A DNA stretch of 64,000 bases, from the NCBI RefSeq assembly GCF_000717335.1, contig NZ_JNYZ01000044.1, positions 1 through 64,000 of the forward strand. The letters are read 5' to 3'. Numbering within the stretch: position 1 is the first letter of the stretch; each line of letters opens with the position of its first letter. This document shows positions 33,178-42,710 of the stretch, one piece after another. The stretch is from Amycolatopsis jejuensis. GTDB taxonomy: Bacteria; Actinomycetota; Actinomycetes; Mycobacteriales; Pseudonocardiaceae. The notes beneath the pieces are model-generated. The model saw only the letters and a list, made by a program, of their open reading frames with translations. It did no database searches and was not told the DNA's origin. The translations under genes were made by a program, and so were the position numbers.

Positions 33178-33192
33178 TAGACCGGTCGTCTA
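33178..33192. promoter_or_regulatory. TetR operator, copy 2
   Basis: TAGACCGGTCGTCTA, perfect five-base arms, 21 bases upstream of the TetR start (33156). Extra half-site AGACGAT at 33171-33177 directly beside it. The site also abuts the 3' end of the S9 peptidase gene (33207). Confidence 0.85.
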
Positions 33193-33206
33193 GGAAGTGG
33201 TGGGGG

Positions 33207-35048
33207 TCACGCCGTGTCCCATCGTTCCCCGCGCAGTGCTCGCCGGACGAGGTCGAGCTCGCGTTCCTGCTGGTGCCGCATCGCCGACGTGCTGGTGGTT
33301 CCGTGGCCGCCCTCGAACCAGTCGAGCAGTGCGTCGCCGCCGCGGGCGCGCAGCCGGTCGACGTACGCCTGTGCCTGGCGGGCCGGGGTTCGCGAATCCG
33401 CCCGGCCCTGGCTCAGCAGCACCGGTGCGCGGACATTGTCCACATAGGTCAGTGGTGAGCTGCGGGTGAACTTCTCCGGCACGGATTCCGGGGTGCCGCC
33501 GATGAATCCCCGCCAGGCCGCCTGCAGGGCCGGGGACATGTCGTCGTACGCGATCCGCCAGTCCGCCATCGCCACCGTCGCGAGTCCACCGGCGAAGAGG
33601 TCCGGTGCGCGGCCGAGGCTGAGCAGCGTCATGAACCCGCCGTACGAGGCTCCGGAGATGAAGACGTCGCTGGCGATTCCCTGGTCCACCAGCCAGTTCC
33701 GGGCGGCGGTGACGTCTTCGAGCTCCCGGTCGCCGATCGAGCCCCAGAACCCTTCGCGGAACTCGCGGCCGAAGGTGACCGATCCGCGGTAGTTGAGCGA
33801 CGCGTACCCGATCCCTTCGTCCAGCCAGGCCTGCGCCGCCGGGTGGTAGCCGTCAACGGTGACCAGGTTCGGTCCGCCGTGGATGGACAGCACGAGCGGC
33901 GCCGGACCGGTCGCCGACGGCGGCGCGGCCACCCACAGCTGCAGTTTCGTGCCGTCGCGGGAGGTGATCCGTTCCGACCGCAGCGGGGTGCCCGCCGCGA
34001 CCGGCTCCGCCGGGAGGATCGTGCGCGGGCCGCGCCGGGACGAGTCCACGGCCAGGACTTCCAGTGGCCGGTGGAACTGCTGGCGGACCAGCCGGATCTC
34101 GTTGCCGGGGCCGTAGTGCGACGCCCAGCTGAAGGTGATCGCGGACGCGACATCGGGGCTGAAGTAGCCGCCGTCCGGATGGTCCACCCTGGACAGTTCG
34201 CCGGTGTCGACGTGATATTCGTACAGCCGGTGGAGCCCTTCGTCCACATGCGACAGAAGAACCAGCGAAGCGTCGTCGGACCAGTCGAGCGACACCAGAT
34301 CTCCGTGCAGCGCAACGGCTTCGACGTCGACACGGTCTCCGGTCACCGGATTCCAGATCGCCGGTCGCGCGTAACCGGACCGTTCGGTGCTCACCAGGAG
34401 CCGCGGGTCACCGGGGATGGGGGAGAACCGCACGGCGCGCACCGGCGCGCACGGCCCGTCCGAAAGCACCGCGACGACGTGCCCCGAACTGGTGGTGACG
34501 GTGACCGCGAACCGGCGGATACCCGGATTGTGGTCGGTGGTGTCGATGCTCGCGTACGCGCCATCGGCCGACACCCGGCTGCACCAGGCTTCGTTCACCG
34601 ACTGGTACAACGGGCGCGGCGTGCCGTCCGCGGGCAGCAGCCACAGTTCGAATCCCTCGTCGGTGACGGCCGCGATCGCGATGGCCGAGCCGTCCTGCGC
34701 GACGTCGATGCCGCGCAGCGTGTACGACGGCAGATCGGGCGTGAGGTCGCGCGCGGGACTGCCATCGGCCGGGAAGGACCAGAGGTGCCCGAGCTCGGCG
34801 CCGGTGTCGTCGCTCAGCATCAGCACCGACCGTCCGTCCGGGCCGGGTACCGGGTCCTCCACCAGCGGCGGCAGTCCGGGCACCGGGGTGATCGTGCCGG
34901 TCGACGGGTCCCACATCGAGATCTCGCGGCCGTCTTTCGCCACCGCCAGCAGGAGTTCCACCCCCGTCCCGCCGGGGGCCCGCATGCTCGCGGTCCGGAT
35001 GGGGACGTCGAATCGGGAGTGCCAGCCGGATCGACGGTCAGAGGACAT
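33207..35048 (-). CDS. S9-family prolyl oligopeptidase-like peptidase
   Basis: The 613-residue protein has an N-terminal beta-propeller (about residues 20-350) and a C-terminal alpha/beta-hydrolase domain. The latter shows VLSIHGGPN, the nucleophile in [13 protein letters not shown], the acid in [10 protein letters not shown] and the histidine in [10 protein letters not shown]9 enzymes cleave short peptides that enter through the propeller; there is no signal peptide, so it acts in the cytoplasm. It is the last gene of the second importer operon and its ATG (35046-35048, GAGCTG upstream) overlaps the ATPase gene by 11 bases. Role: hydrolysis of the imported peptide. Confidence 0.88.
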   Translation of the reverse strand: MSSDRRSGWHSRFDVPIRTASMRAPGGTGVELLLAVAKDGREISMWDPSTGTITPVPGLPPLVEDPVPGPDGRSVLMLSDDTGAELGHLWSFPADGSPARDLTPDLPSYTLRGIDVAQDGSAIAIAAVTDEGFELWLLPADGTPRPLYQSVNEAWCSRVSADGAYASIDTTDHNPGIRRFAVTVTTSSGHVVAVLSDGPCAPVRAVRFSPIPGDPRLLVSTERSGYARPAIWNPVTGDRVDVEAVALHGDLVSLDWSDDASLVLLSHVDEGLHRLYEYHVDTGELSRVDHPDGGYFSPDVASAITFSWASHYGPGNEIRLVRQQFHRPLEVLAVDSSRRGPRTILPAEPVAAGTPLRSERITSRDGTKLQLWVAAPPSATGPAPLVLSIHGGPNLVTVDGYHPAAQAWLDEGIGYASLNYRGSVTFGREFREGFWGSIGDRELEDVTAARNWLVDQGIASDVFISGASYGGFMTLLSLGRAPDLFAGGLATVAMADWRIAYDDMSPALQAAWRGFIGGTPESVPEKFTRSSPLTYVDNVRAPVLLSQGRADSRTPARQAQAYVDRLRARGGDALLDWFEGGHGTTSTSAMRHQQERELDLVRRALRGERWDTA

Positions 35049-36018
35049 TGCGCAGCTCCTTGTGGTGACAGGCGGCCTGGTGGCCGCTTTCGTCGGGGAC
35101 GAGCTCGGGGAGCTGGTCGGCGCACACCTGGGTGGCCTTCCAGCAGCGGGTGCGGAACCGGCAGCCGGACGGCGGCGCGGCCGGGCTCGGCAGGTCACCG
35201 GACAGCACGATCCGCGTCCGGGCGCGTTCGGCGCGCGGGTCCGGCACCGGGACGGCCGACAGCAACGCCTGCGTGTACGGGTGCTGCGGACGTTCGTACA
35301 GCTCGTCCGCGGCCGCCTGCTCGACGATCCGGCCCAGGTACATCACGGCGACCTCGTCGCTGACGTGCCGTACCACCGCGAGGTCGTGCGCGATGAGCAG
35401 GTACGTGAGGCCCAGCTGGTCCTGCAGGCGTTCGAGCAGGTTGAGGATTCCGGCCTGGATGCTCACGTCGAGCGCGCTCACCGGTTCGTCGAGCACCAGC
35501 ACGTCCGGTTCCGCGGCGAGTGCCCGCGCGATGCCGACCCGCTGGCGCTGGCCGCCGGAGAACTCGGTGGGGAACCGGTTCGCGTCGGCCGGGTCGAGAC
35601 CCACCAGCTCCAGCAGCTCGGACACGCGCCGCTCGCGGTTTCCCCGGTGCAGCCGGTGGATTTCGAGGGCTTCGCTGATGATCGCGCGGATCGTCATGCG
35701 CGGGTTGAGCGAGGCGTACGGGTCCTGGAACACCATCTGGATGCGGCGGCGCGCGGTGCGCAGGGCTTCCGGGGCGAGCGCGGTGAAATCCTCGCCGTCC
35801 AGCAGCACCGTGCCCGCGGTCGGTTCGATCAGCCGGACCAGGCAGCTCGCCAAAGTGCTTTTGCCGCAACCGGTTTCGCCGACCAGGCCGAGCGTGCGGC
35901 CGCGGTCGACGGTGAACCCGACCCCGGACACCGCGTGCACCGAACCGGTGCGGCGGCGCAGCAATCCGGTGCGGACCGGGTAGTCCTTCTCCAGGTCCCG
36001 GACGTCGAGTGCGGTCAT
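35038..36018 (-). CDS. Peptide-type ABC transporter ATPase (DppF/OppF-like)
   Basis: The 326-residue ATPase has Walker [10 protein letters not shown] (Thr in place of the commoner Ser), [15 protein letters not shown], signature [15 protein letters not shown], Walker [13 protein letters not shown] and switch His in [10 protein letters not shown]. The extension [16 protein letters not shown] and [14 protein letters not shown] follow. Its ATG overlaps the DppD-like stop (ATGA). It pairs with that ATPase to drive the second importer. Confidence 0.93.
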   Translation of the reverse strand: MTALDVRDLEKDYPVRTGLLRRRTGSVHAVSGVGFTVDRGRTLGLVGETGCGKSTLASCLVRLIEPTAGTVLLDGEDFTALAPEALRTARRRIQMVFQDPYASLNPRMTIRAIISEALEIHRLHRGNRERRVSELLELVGLDPADANRFPTEFSGGQRQRVGIARALAAEPDVLVLDEPVSALDVSIQAGILNLLERLQDQLGLTYLLIAHDLAVVRHVSDEVAVMYLGRIVEQAAADELYERPQHPYTQALLSAVPVPDPRAERARTRIVLSGDLPSPAAPPSGCRFRTRCWKATQVCADQLPELVPDESGHQAACHHKELRNVL

Positions 36019-37001
36019 GCGGGCGCCCCTTCCAGCTCGCCGAGCCGCAGGCAGGCCGCGGTGTGCGCGGTGCCGACCGGCGCGGGCTGCGGCACCGAGA
36101 CGTCGCACCGCCCGGCCTGCGCATGACTGCACCGCGGGTGGAACGCGCAGCCGGACGGCCGGTGCAGCGGGCTCGGCGGCTGACCCGGAATCCGGTACAG
36201 CTCACCGCTTTGCCGCCGGTCGAGCCGGGGGAGCGAAGCGAGCAGACCGTGCGTGTACGGATGCGCGGTCTCGTAGAACAGCGGCTCGACCGGGGCCTCC
36301 TCGACCTTCGATCCCGCGTACATCACCAGCACCCGGTCGGCCACGCCCGCGACCACCCCGAGGTCGTGCGTGATCAGCAGGATCGCCGCCCGGGTGCGGT
36401 CCTGGATCCGCTCGATGACGTCCATGATCTGCGCCTGCACGGTGACGTCGAGCGCGGTCGTCGGCTCGTCCGCGATCAGCAGCTCCGGTTCGTTCGCGAT
36501 GCTCATCGCGATCATCACGCGCTGGCGCATCCCGCCGGACAGCTCGTGCGGGTACTGGCCCGCGCGGACCGCGGGCGACGGGATGCCGACGATGTCGAGC
36601 AGCTCCACCGCCCGTTCGCGCAGCCGGGCGCGGCCGGGACTGCGTTCGTGCACCCGGATGGCCTCGGCGATCTGGTCGCCGACGGTGTGCACCGGGTTGA
36701 GCGACGTGAGCGCGTCCTGGAAGATCATCGCGATCCGGTTGCCGCGCAACGGCCGCAGCTGTGCTTCGGGCAGGCCGAGCAGCTCGTCGCCGTGGAACCG
36801 GATCGACCCGGTCACCCGGGCCTTGCGGGGCAGGATGCCGAGCACCGCCATCGACGTGATGCTCTTGCCGGAGCCGGATTCGCCGACGATACCCAGGGTT
36901 TCGCCGGGTTCGACGCCGAAGGAAAGGCCGGACACCGACGTGACGAGGCCGTCGTCGGTGGGGAACTGCACGGTGAGGTCGTCGACTTCGAGCAGGGTCA
37001 C
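36015..37001 (-). CDS. Peptide-type ABC transporter ATPase (DppD/OppD-like)
   Basis: The 328-residue ATPase has Walker [34 protein letters not shown], signature [15 protein letters not shown], Walker [13 protein letters not shown], switch His in [10 protein letters not shown], and the C-terminal [15 protein letters not shown] extension. The GTG at 36999-37001 overlaps the permease stop (GTGA). An in-frame extension to 37757 lies inside the permease gene and is not coding. Confidence 0.93.
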   Translation of the reverse strand: MTLLEVDDLTVQFPTDDGLVTSVSGLSFGVEPGETLGIVGESGSGKSITSMAVLGILPRKARVTGSIRFHGDELLGLPEAQLRPLRGNRIAMIFQDALTSLNPVHTVGDQIAEAIRVHERSPGRARLRERAVELLDIVGIPSPAVRAGQYPHELSGGMRQRVMIAMSIANEPELLIADEPTTALDVTVQAQIMDVIERIQDRTRAAILLITHDLGVVAGVADRVLVMYAGSKVEEAPVEPLFYETAHPYTHGLLASLPRLDRRQSGELYRIPGQPPSPLHRPSGCAFHPRCSHAQAGRCDVSVPQPAPVGTAHTAACLRLGELEGAPA

Positions 37002-37867
37002 GGCCGGGCTCCTCGGGGGTCGAGCGCGTCTCGCAGGCCGTCGCCCACGAAGTTGATGGCGATCGCGGTGAGCAGGATGAACAAACCGGGGAAGTACAGC
37101 AGGTACGACTTGTCGGTGCCGATCAGGCCGGACGCCTGGCTCAGCATGTTGCCCCAGCTCGTCTCGGGCGGCTGCACGCCGTAGCCGAGGAAGCTGAGCG
37201 TCGACTCGACGATCACCGCATTCGCCGCGCTGAGCGAAGCGTTCACGGCGATCACGCCGGTGAGGTTGGGCAGGATGTGCCGCACCACGATCCGCCGCCG
37301 GCGCGCGCCGAGCACCTTGGCCGCGGCGACGTATTCCTTCTCCCGCAAGGAAAGCACCTGCCCGCGTACCACCCGGGCGACGAACGTCCAGAAGAGCCCG
37401 GCCAGCACGAGCACGATGGTGACCGGCGACTTCCCGAAGCCCTGCAACGCCAGCGCCAGCACGACGATCGCCGGGACCACCAGGAACAGGTCCGTGACCC
37501 GCATGACGATCTCGTCGGCCGCGCCGCCGAAGTAGCCCGCGATCGCGCCGAGCGTCGCTCCGAGCACGGTGGCCAGCACCGCGACGGAAAGCCCGATCGC
37601 CAGTGAAATCCTTCCGGCGTAAAGGACTTCGCTGAGGTAATCGCGGCCGAGCTCGTCCGTGCCGAGCAAATGCGCACCCGACGGCGGGGTCGGGCCGAGC
37701 GCGAGGTCCTGCGCGTTGCGGGCGTACGGCGCGATCCAGTCCGCGCCGAAGCAGCACACCAGCAGTACCGCGAGGACAGCGAGCCCGGCTACGGCGAGCT
37801 GGTGCCGGAAGAAGCGCCGCCGCGCGAGCTGGAACTGGGTGCGCGGGGCCGGGGCGGTGGTGGTCAT
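36998..37867 (-). CDS. Peptide-type ABC permease (DppC-like)
   Basis: The 289-residue protein has the DppC N-terminal segment and periplasmic block [24 protein letters not shown], six membrane segments, the EAA coupling loop [24 protein letters not shown] and the ending [19 protein letters not shown]. The ATG at 37865-37867 overlaps the DppB-like stop. An upstream in-frame ATG at 37957 would add an Arg-rich stretch lying in the neighbouring gene. Confidence 0.92.
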   Translation of the reverse strand: MTTTAPAPRTQFQLARRRFFRHQLAVAGLAVLAVLLVCCFGADWIAPYARNAQDLALGPTPPSGAHLLGTDELGRDYLSEVLYAGRISLAIGLSVAVLATVLGATLGAIAGYFGGAADEIVMRVTDLFLVVPAIVVLALALQGFGKSPVTIVLVLAGLFWTFVARVVRGQVLSLREKEYVAAAKVLGARRRRIVVRHILPNLTGVIAVNASLSAANAVIVESTLSFLGYGVQPPETSWGNMLSQASGLIGTDKSYLLYFPGLFILLTAIAINFVGDGLRDALDPRGARP

Positions 37868-38829
37868 CGGAGCCTCACCCGGGGATCGAGCAGTGCGTAG
37901 GACACGTCGGCAAGGAGGTTGAACACGATCACTGCCGCGGCGACGACGAGCATCCACGGAATGAGCACGAAGACGTCACCCGACACCAGCGAGTCGAGGA
38001 ACAGCCTGCCCATGCCCCGGATCGCGAAGATCTGCTCGGTGACCACGAGCCCGCCGAAGAGGATGCCCGCGTCGACCGCGGCGATCGAGACGAACGGCCC
38101 GAGTGCGGTCCGCAGTGCGTGCCGGGTGATCACCTGCCACCGCGGCACGCCCTTCGCCCGTGCGGTGCGGACGTAGTCGCTGGCCAGGGTTTCCAGCATG
38201 GTCGCCCGGGTGTACCGGCTCCAGCTCGCGACCAGCCCGACGGTGAGCGTGAGCACCGGCAGCACGAGGTGGCGCACGTAGTCGCCGAACCCGCCACCGG
38301 ACGCCGAATGCAGGCCCACGAAGTACAGCGGCGGGTCCGCCGTGCCGAACTGCTGCTGCGGCCATGCCGCCAGCACCTGGATCAGGATCAGGCCCAGCCA
38401 GAACGGCGGCATCGCGATCCCGACGTACGACAGCCCGGTGAGCGCGAAATCGCCCACCGAGTACTGCCGCACCGCGGAGTAGACGCCCACCGCCAGCGCC
38501 ACCAGCGACGCGAACAGCGCACCCCAGAAGAGCAGCTGCAGCGTGGTGCCCAGCGCCGGGAAGATCAGGTCCCGCACCGGGCCGCCGGTCCGGGAGCTGG
38601 TTCCCCAGTCACCGGTGACGAACTCCTTGAGCCACAACCAGTACTGCACCGGGACCGGCCGGTCGAGCCCGAGCCGCGCGGTCTCCCGCGCGAGCACCGT
38701 CGGGTCCGGGACGAACCGCAGCTTCGCGAGCGGGTCGAACGCGGTCCGCACGCCCCAGAAGAGCAGGAACGACGCGACCAGCACGACCGGCACCGAATAC
38801 CCGAAGCGCCGCAGCACATACGTGAGCAT
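37864..38829 (-). CDS. Peptide-type ABC permease (DppB-like)
   Basis: The 321-residue protein has a first membrane segment at residues 8-27, the periplasmic block [24 protein letters not shown], the EAA loop [26 protein letters not shown] and the C-terminal [18 protein letters not shown]. It forms the channel with the DppC-like partner. It is 19 bases downstream of the solute-binding protein gene. Confidence 0.92.
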   Translation of the reverse strand: MLTYVLRRFGYSVPVVLVASFLLFWGVRTAFDPLAKLRFVPDPTVLARETARLGLDRPVPVQYWLWLKEFVTGDWGTSSRTGGPVRDLIFPALGTTLQLLFWGALFASLVALAVGVYSAVRQYSVGDFALTGLSYVGIAMPPFWLGLILIQVLAAWPQQQFGTADPPLYFVGLHSASGGGFGDYVRHLVLPVLTLTVGLVASWSRYTRATMLETLASDYVRTARAKGVPRWQVITRHALRTALGPFVSIAAVDAGILFGGLVVTEQIFAIRGMGRLFLDSLVSGDVFVLIPWMLVVAAAVIVFNLLADVSYALLDPRVRLR

Positions 38830-38848
38830 CTGATCTCCCCGGTCCGGG

Positions 38849-40558
38849 TCAGGCGGCCGCGAGGCCCCACTGCGCGAGGTTCCACCACGGCCCGCTGCTC
38901 GGGTTGATGGCCAGCGGCCCGCCGATCTTGCGGTTCCACAGCAGGATGTTCGGGACCGCGTCGAGCGGCAGCGAGGAGGCCTCCCGCGCGAGCAGGCTGT
39001 CGACCTTCTTAGCCAGCTCGATGCGCGCCTTCTCGTCCAGGTTGGTGCCGAAGTCGGCCAGCGCCGAGTCGAGGTCGGGGAACCCGATCCGGGCGAAGTT
39101 CAGTCCCGAGTTCCCGTTGGCCGCCGACGGGATGGCCGGGGTGCCGAACGACGTGTCGAGCCGCGGCTGCGGGAACGTGTCCACCAGTGCCCACAGGCCC
39201 AGCTGGAACGTGCCCTGCGAGGTGACCTTGCCGAACAGCTCGGCCGCGGTGGTGTTCGCGATGGTCAGCTCGAACCCGGCGGTTTTGAGCTGCTGCTGCA
39301 GGATCTGCTCGGTGAGCTCCCGGCGCTTGTTGCCCGCGACCGACGCGACGCTGAACGAGGCGCGCTTGCCGTCCTTGACCCAGATGCCGTCCGGGCCCTT
39401 GGCCCAGCCCGCGCCCTGCATCAGGCTGGTGACCTTGCCGAGGTCGAGCGTGTAGCGGCTGAAGTCGTTTCCGCTGTACTGGCGCATCATCGGGGTGATG
39501 AAGCTCTGTGCCGGCTCGGTGACGCCGAGCGACCCGTAGAGCCGCGTGACGATCGCCTTGCGGTCGACGGCGTACGACACCGCCTGCCGGAACGGCGCGG
39601 AGTCGAACGGGAACTTGCCGTTGTTCATCCAGAGCGCTTCGAGGTTGCCCGACGTCGGGTCGATCTGCGACCCGGCGTTCTGCAGGCCGTTGCGGATCTG
39701 GTCGGCCGAATCGAGCTGCGGGGTCGGGTACAGGGCGTCGAGCTGGCCGCTCTTGAACGCCTGGTACGCGGCGGCGGTGTCGGCGGTGAACTGGAAGGTG
39801 ACCTTGTCCAGCTTGGGTTTCTCGCCCCAGTAGTTCGGGTTCGGCACGAGCGTGACCGACGCGCCGCGCTTCCAGGACTCGATCTTCCACGGGCCGCCGC
39901 TGAAGCTGTAGCCGTCCTTCATCTCCGCGTTGCGGTCCTTGCCCTCCAGCAGGTGGCTGGGCAGGAACCCGGACGTGTCGCTGAACAGCGCCTTCCAGTT
40001 CGCGTACGGCTTCGAGAAGGTGATCACCGCGGTCTTGGGGCCGGGGGTGTCGACCGATTCGATGCGGTCGTAACCGGCCTTGACGAGCACGTCCTTGCCG
40101 TCGCGGATCTGCAGCGCGGTGTACTTCAGGTCGGCCGAGGAGATCGGCACCTTGTCCGACCACACCGCGGCCGGGCTGATCTGGTACGTGACCTTCTGCT
40201 TGCCGCCGTCCATGCTGACCGTGGGTTCGCCCGCCATCACCTCCGACGGGACCGGAGCCCAGGCATCGCCCGACTTCCGCGGGACGAACACTCTCGGCAG
40301 GGTCGGCACATCCATCAGGTAGGTGCCCCAGACGGCCCCGGAACACGTGGCGATCCAGTCCGCGCAATCGGGTTCCTGCTCGGCCCCGACGACGATCGCA
40401 CCGCCTTGCCGGACCGGCACCGCGGCGGAGCTCGTCGCCGCGCTGTTCCGGGTGCCGCCGCTCGTGCAGGCGGACAGCAGGGCGGCGGCGGTGGCCACTG
40501 CGGTGGCGAGGGCGAACCCGGTGCGGCGCCGGGCGATCCGGGTGATCCGAATGGTCAT
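38849..40558 (-). CDS. ABC peptide-type substrate-binding lipoprotein (SBP_bac_5)
   Basis: The 569-residue protein has a basic, then hydrophobic signal with lipobox LLSAC (C31). Family 5 landmarks: QGGAIVVGAEQEPDCADW, SGGPWKIESWKRGASVTLVPNPNYWGEKP and FRQAVSYAVDRKAIVTRLYG. It is first in the second importer operon, with a divergent TetR gene 234 bases away. The longer gap than in the other operons fits a regulated promoter. Ligand: a peptide or similar molecule to be cut by the S9 peptidase encoded at the operon end. Confidence 0.92.
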   Translation of the reverse strand: MTIRITRIARRRTGFALATAVATAAALLSACTSGGTRNSAATSSAAVPVRQGGAIVVGAEQEPDCADWIATCSGAVWGTYLMDVPTLPRVFVPRKSGDAWAPVPSEVMAGEPTVSMDGGKQKVTYQISPAAVWSDKVPISSADLKYTALQIRDGKDVLVKAGYDRIESVDTPGPKTAVITFSKPYANWKALFSDTSGFLPSHLLEGKDRNAEMKDGYSFSGGPWKIESWKRGASVTLVPNPNYWGEKPKLDKVTFQFTADTAAAYQAFKSGQLDALYPTPQLDSADQIRNGLQNAGSQIDPTSGNLEALWMNNGKFPFDSAPFRQAVSYAVDRKAIVTRLYGSLGVTEPAQSFITPMMRQYSGNDFSRYTLDLGKVTSLMQGAGWAKGPDGIWVKDGKRASFSVASVAGNKRRELTEQILQQQLKTAGFELTIANTTAAELFGKVTSQGTFQLGLWALVDTFPQPRLDTSFGTPAIPSAANGNSGLNFARIGFPDLDSALADFGTNLDEKARIELAKKVDSLLAREASSLPLDAVPNILLWNRKIGGPLAINPSSGPWWNLAQWGLAAA

Positions 40559-40647
40559 CGGTGACCTTCCTTGGTCGGCCCCCTGCGGAGATGGGACGAA
40601 CTGTAAGACCGGGTCAGAGCCCGCGCAAGGGGTATGGGCAGGTTTAT

Positions 40648-40664
40648 AGTCAGTTACGCTGACT
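40648..40664. promoter_or_regulatory. Inverted repeat between importer 2 and its TetR gene
   Basis: AGTCAG (40648-40653), TTACG and CTGACT (40659-40664) form a perfect six-base inverted repeat. TATAAA (minus strand, complement of 40643-40648) adjoins it and could be the -10 box of the leftward operon, while TATAGT serves the same role rightward. The adjacent TetR protein is the obvious candidate ligand-dependent repressor. The rest of the 234-base gap holds minor repeats of GACCGGTCCGG and GGTTTCGGGCA. Confidence 0.65.
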
Positions 40665-40792
40665 GGCGTCGTGGTGACCGGTCCGGTGGCAGGTGCGACA
40701 ATGCGTGGCGACCGGTCCGGACACTTCGGGCAGTGGTTTCGGGCACGGTTTCAAACACGGTTTCGGGCAGGTTCACGCAGGGAAGGAGCCGG

Positions 40793-41563
40793 ATGGCTGG
40801 CGCAGGGCAGCACAAGCCGCGGCCGAAGGCCGGGGCACCGCGGGCACGCCGTCCCCGGGACAGCCTCAGCCGGGAGGCGATCGTCGGGGCCGCGGAGAAG
40901 ATCGTGCTCCGCGACGGGCTCGCCGGGCTCACGTTCCAGGCGATCGGCGACGAGCTCGGTGCCCATCCCACGTCGATGTACCGGCATTTCCGGGACAAGG
41001 ACGACCTCCTGCTCGAACTGGTCGACAGCCTGCGGGCGAGGTCCTACGGCGGCACGCTGACCGCCACCGACGACTGGCGCGAGGACGTCCGCAAGTTCGC
41101 GCAGCTGGTGCGCGAGCACTACGTGCGGTACGCGCCCTTGGCGCAGGACATGGTCATGCGCACCACCCGCCGCCCGGTCGAGTTCTCGAACGTCGAGTTC
41201 AACCTGGATGCCTTGCGCCGCGCGGGTCTCGAGGACGCGGAAGCCGTCGTCGTCCTGCGGGCGCTGGGCAACTTCATCCGATCGGTGGCGAGTCTCGAGG
41301 CCGCGTTCCTGACGCTCGAGCCGGAGGTCCGCAAACGCGACGAGCTCGCCTGGCAGGTCGAGTACCGGCAGCTGGACCCCGAGCAGTACCCGGCGATCGC
41401 CCGGTGCTCGGACCTGTTGCTGAGCCTGGGTTCCCCGGTCGCGTTCGACACCGGGCTGGAGATGATGCTCGACGCGATCGAGCTGCGCGCGGCGAAGTCA
41501 CGAGCGCGCCGTGGTGAGGGCGTCGAGCATGCCGGCGACGAGGATCCCGCGGGCGGCGAGTGA
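40793..41563 (+). CDS. TetR-family regulator of importer 2
   Basis: The 256-residue protein has a basic leader (residues 1-22) and a TetR helix-turn-helix: IVGAAEKIVLRDGLAGLTFQAIGDELGAHPTSMYRHFRDKDDL (about 28-72). The long C-terminal ligand domain is typical of the larger TetR_C types. The ATG at 40793 follows AAGGAG. Divergent placement from the importer operon and the palindrome between them point to control of that operon. Its last 66 bases overlap the 3' end of the opposing M20 gene. Confidence 0.87.
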   Translation: MAGAGQHKPRPKAGAPRARRPRDSLSREAIVGAAEKIVLRDGLAGLTFQAIGDELGAHPTSMYRHFRDKDDLLLELVDSLRARSYGGTLTATDDWREDVRKFAQLVREHYVRYAPLAQDMVMRTTRRPVEFSNVEFNLDALRRAGLEDAEAVVVLRALGNFIRSVASLEAAFLTLEPEVRKRDELAWQVEYRQLDPEQYPAIARCSDLLLSLGSPVAFDTGLEMMLDAIELRAAKSRARRGEGVEHAGDEDPAGGE

Positions 41564-42601
41564 ATCGAGGTCGGTCCATTCGTGCCGGGCGTGCGGTCCG
41601 CCGCCGTCCGGCCCGAGCCCGTCGAGCGTCGGAACCCCCAGTGCGGCAGTGAAGTTCGCGTCGGACCCGCCGCCGACGGCGGCCTCCTCGACGGCGCTGA
41701 GGCCTTCCGCCTCGGCGACGCGGCGAGCAAGAGCCAGCAGGTCACGCGAGGACGCCGGTTCCAGCGGCAGCCGGTTGATTTCGCCGGACACGCGGACCGA
41801 CGCGCCGTCGAGGTGCGCGGTCAGCTCGCCGAGCTGCCGGTGAACCCGTTCCAGCTCCGCCTTTTCCCACGCCCGCACGTCGACGCGCAGGGATGCCGCG
41901 GCCGGGACGGTGTTGGTGGTGGTACCCGCGGTGGCTTTCGTGGGGGTGACCGTGGTGCCCTTCGCGGAATCGCCGAGCCGGTCGAGAACCAGGGCCTGGT
42001 GGGCGAGTTCGATCATCGCGTTGATCCCCTCTGCCGGGGCCATCCCGGCGTGCGCGGCGCGGCCGGCGACGTCCACCGTGTAGAAAGCGCCTCCCTTGCG
42101 GGCGGTTTTGACGGCGCCGTCGAAGCTGGCCTCGAACACGAGGACGGCGGCCGCGCCGGCGGCGGTCTTCTCGATCAGCGCCCGCGACGTCGGCGAGCCG
42201 ATCTCTTCGTCGCCGGTGATCAGCAGTCCGACCCGGCTCGGATCGCGCGCGAGCTCGACCGCGTCGAACGCTTCGACCAGACCGGCTTTCATGTCGAACA
42301 CCCCCGGCCCGGTCGCGCGGTTCCCGTTCACCTCGAACGGCCAGCCGGCCAGGGTGCCGAGCGGCCACACGGTGTCCACGTGCCCGAGCAGCAGCACCGC
42401 GGGTTCGCGCTCGGGCCGCCACAGCAGGTGCGAAGTGCCGTCGACGGTCACGATTTCGCCCGGCCTGCCGAACACCGGGGCACCCCACGAGCGCAGCAGC
42501 TCGTGCGCGCGCCGGAGCCCTTCCGCATGGCCGGACGGCGTTTCGATCGACACCAGCTCGCCGAGGCGGGCCCGGGTCCGGTCCTGGTCGATGCGGCGCA
42601 T
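41498..42601 (-). CDS. M20 peptidase, carboxypeptidase G2-like
   Basis: The 367-residue protein has VLLLGHVDTVWPLG (metal His and Asp), GPGVFDMKAG, the catalytic ITGDEEIGS, the dimerisation domain with GRAAHAGMAPAEGINAMIE and a late HARHEW. The pattern fits glutamate carboxypeptidase (CPG2)-like M20A enzymes, which remove C-terminal Glu or split acyl-amino acids. No signal peptide is visible, so it is cytoplasmic. The ATG at 42599-42601 follows GAGGA. It has its own promoter with a palindrome in the 109-base gap after the threonine-synthase-like gene. Confidence 0.88.
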   Translation of the reverse strand: MRRIDQDRTRARLGELVSIETPSGHAEGLRRAHELLRSWGAPVFGRPGEIVTVDGTSHLLWRPEREPAVLLLGHVDTVWPLGTLAGWPFEVNGNRATGPGVFDMKAGLVEAFDAVELARDPSRVGLLITGDEEIGSPTSRALIEKTAAGAAAVLVFEASFDGAVKTARKGGAFYTVDVAGRAAHAGMAPAEGINAMIELAHQALVLDRLGDSAKGTTVTPTKATAGTTTNTVPAAASLRVDVRAWEKAELERVHRQLGELTAHLDGASVRVSGEINRLPLEPASSRDLLALARRVAEAEGLSAVEEAAVGGGSDANFTAALGVPTLDGLGPDGGGPHARHEWTDLDSLAARGILVAGMLDALTTARS

Positions 42602-42638
42602 ACGAGTCCTCCTCGGTCGGCACGAACGGGTACCCGGT

Positions 42639-42667
42639 ACGCTAAGCAATGCCATTGACTATGGCAA
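42639..42667 (-). promoter_or_regulatory. Promoter with operator in the spacer
   Basis: On the minus strand TTGCCA (complement of 42662-42667) and TAGCGT (complement of 42639-42644) are 17 bases apart, a good promoter for the M20 gene at 42601. The spacer and -35 contain TGCCAT (42650-42655), TGACT and ATGGCA (42661-42666), a perfect six-base inverted repeat in the position of a classical repressor site. The cognate regulator is not evident. Confidence 0.6.
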
Positions 42668-42710
42668 GGGCCATCTCGTTGACTAGAGTTCGGCCGGTGC
42701 GGCGAAGCGA

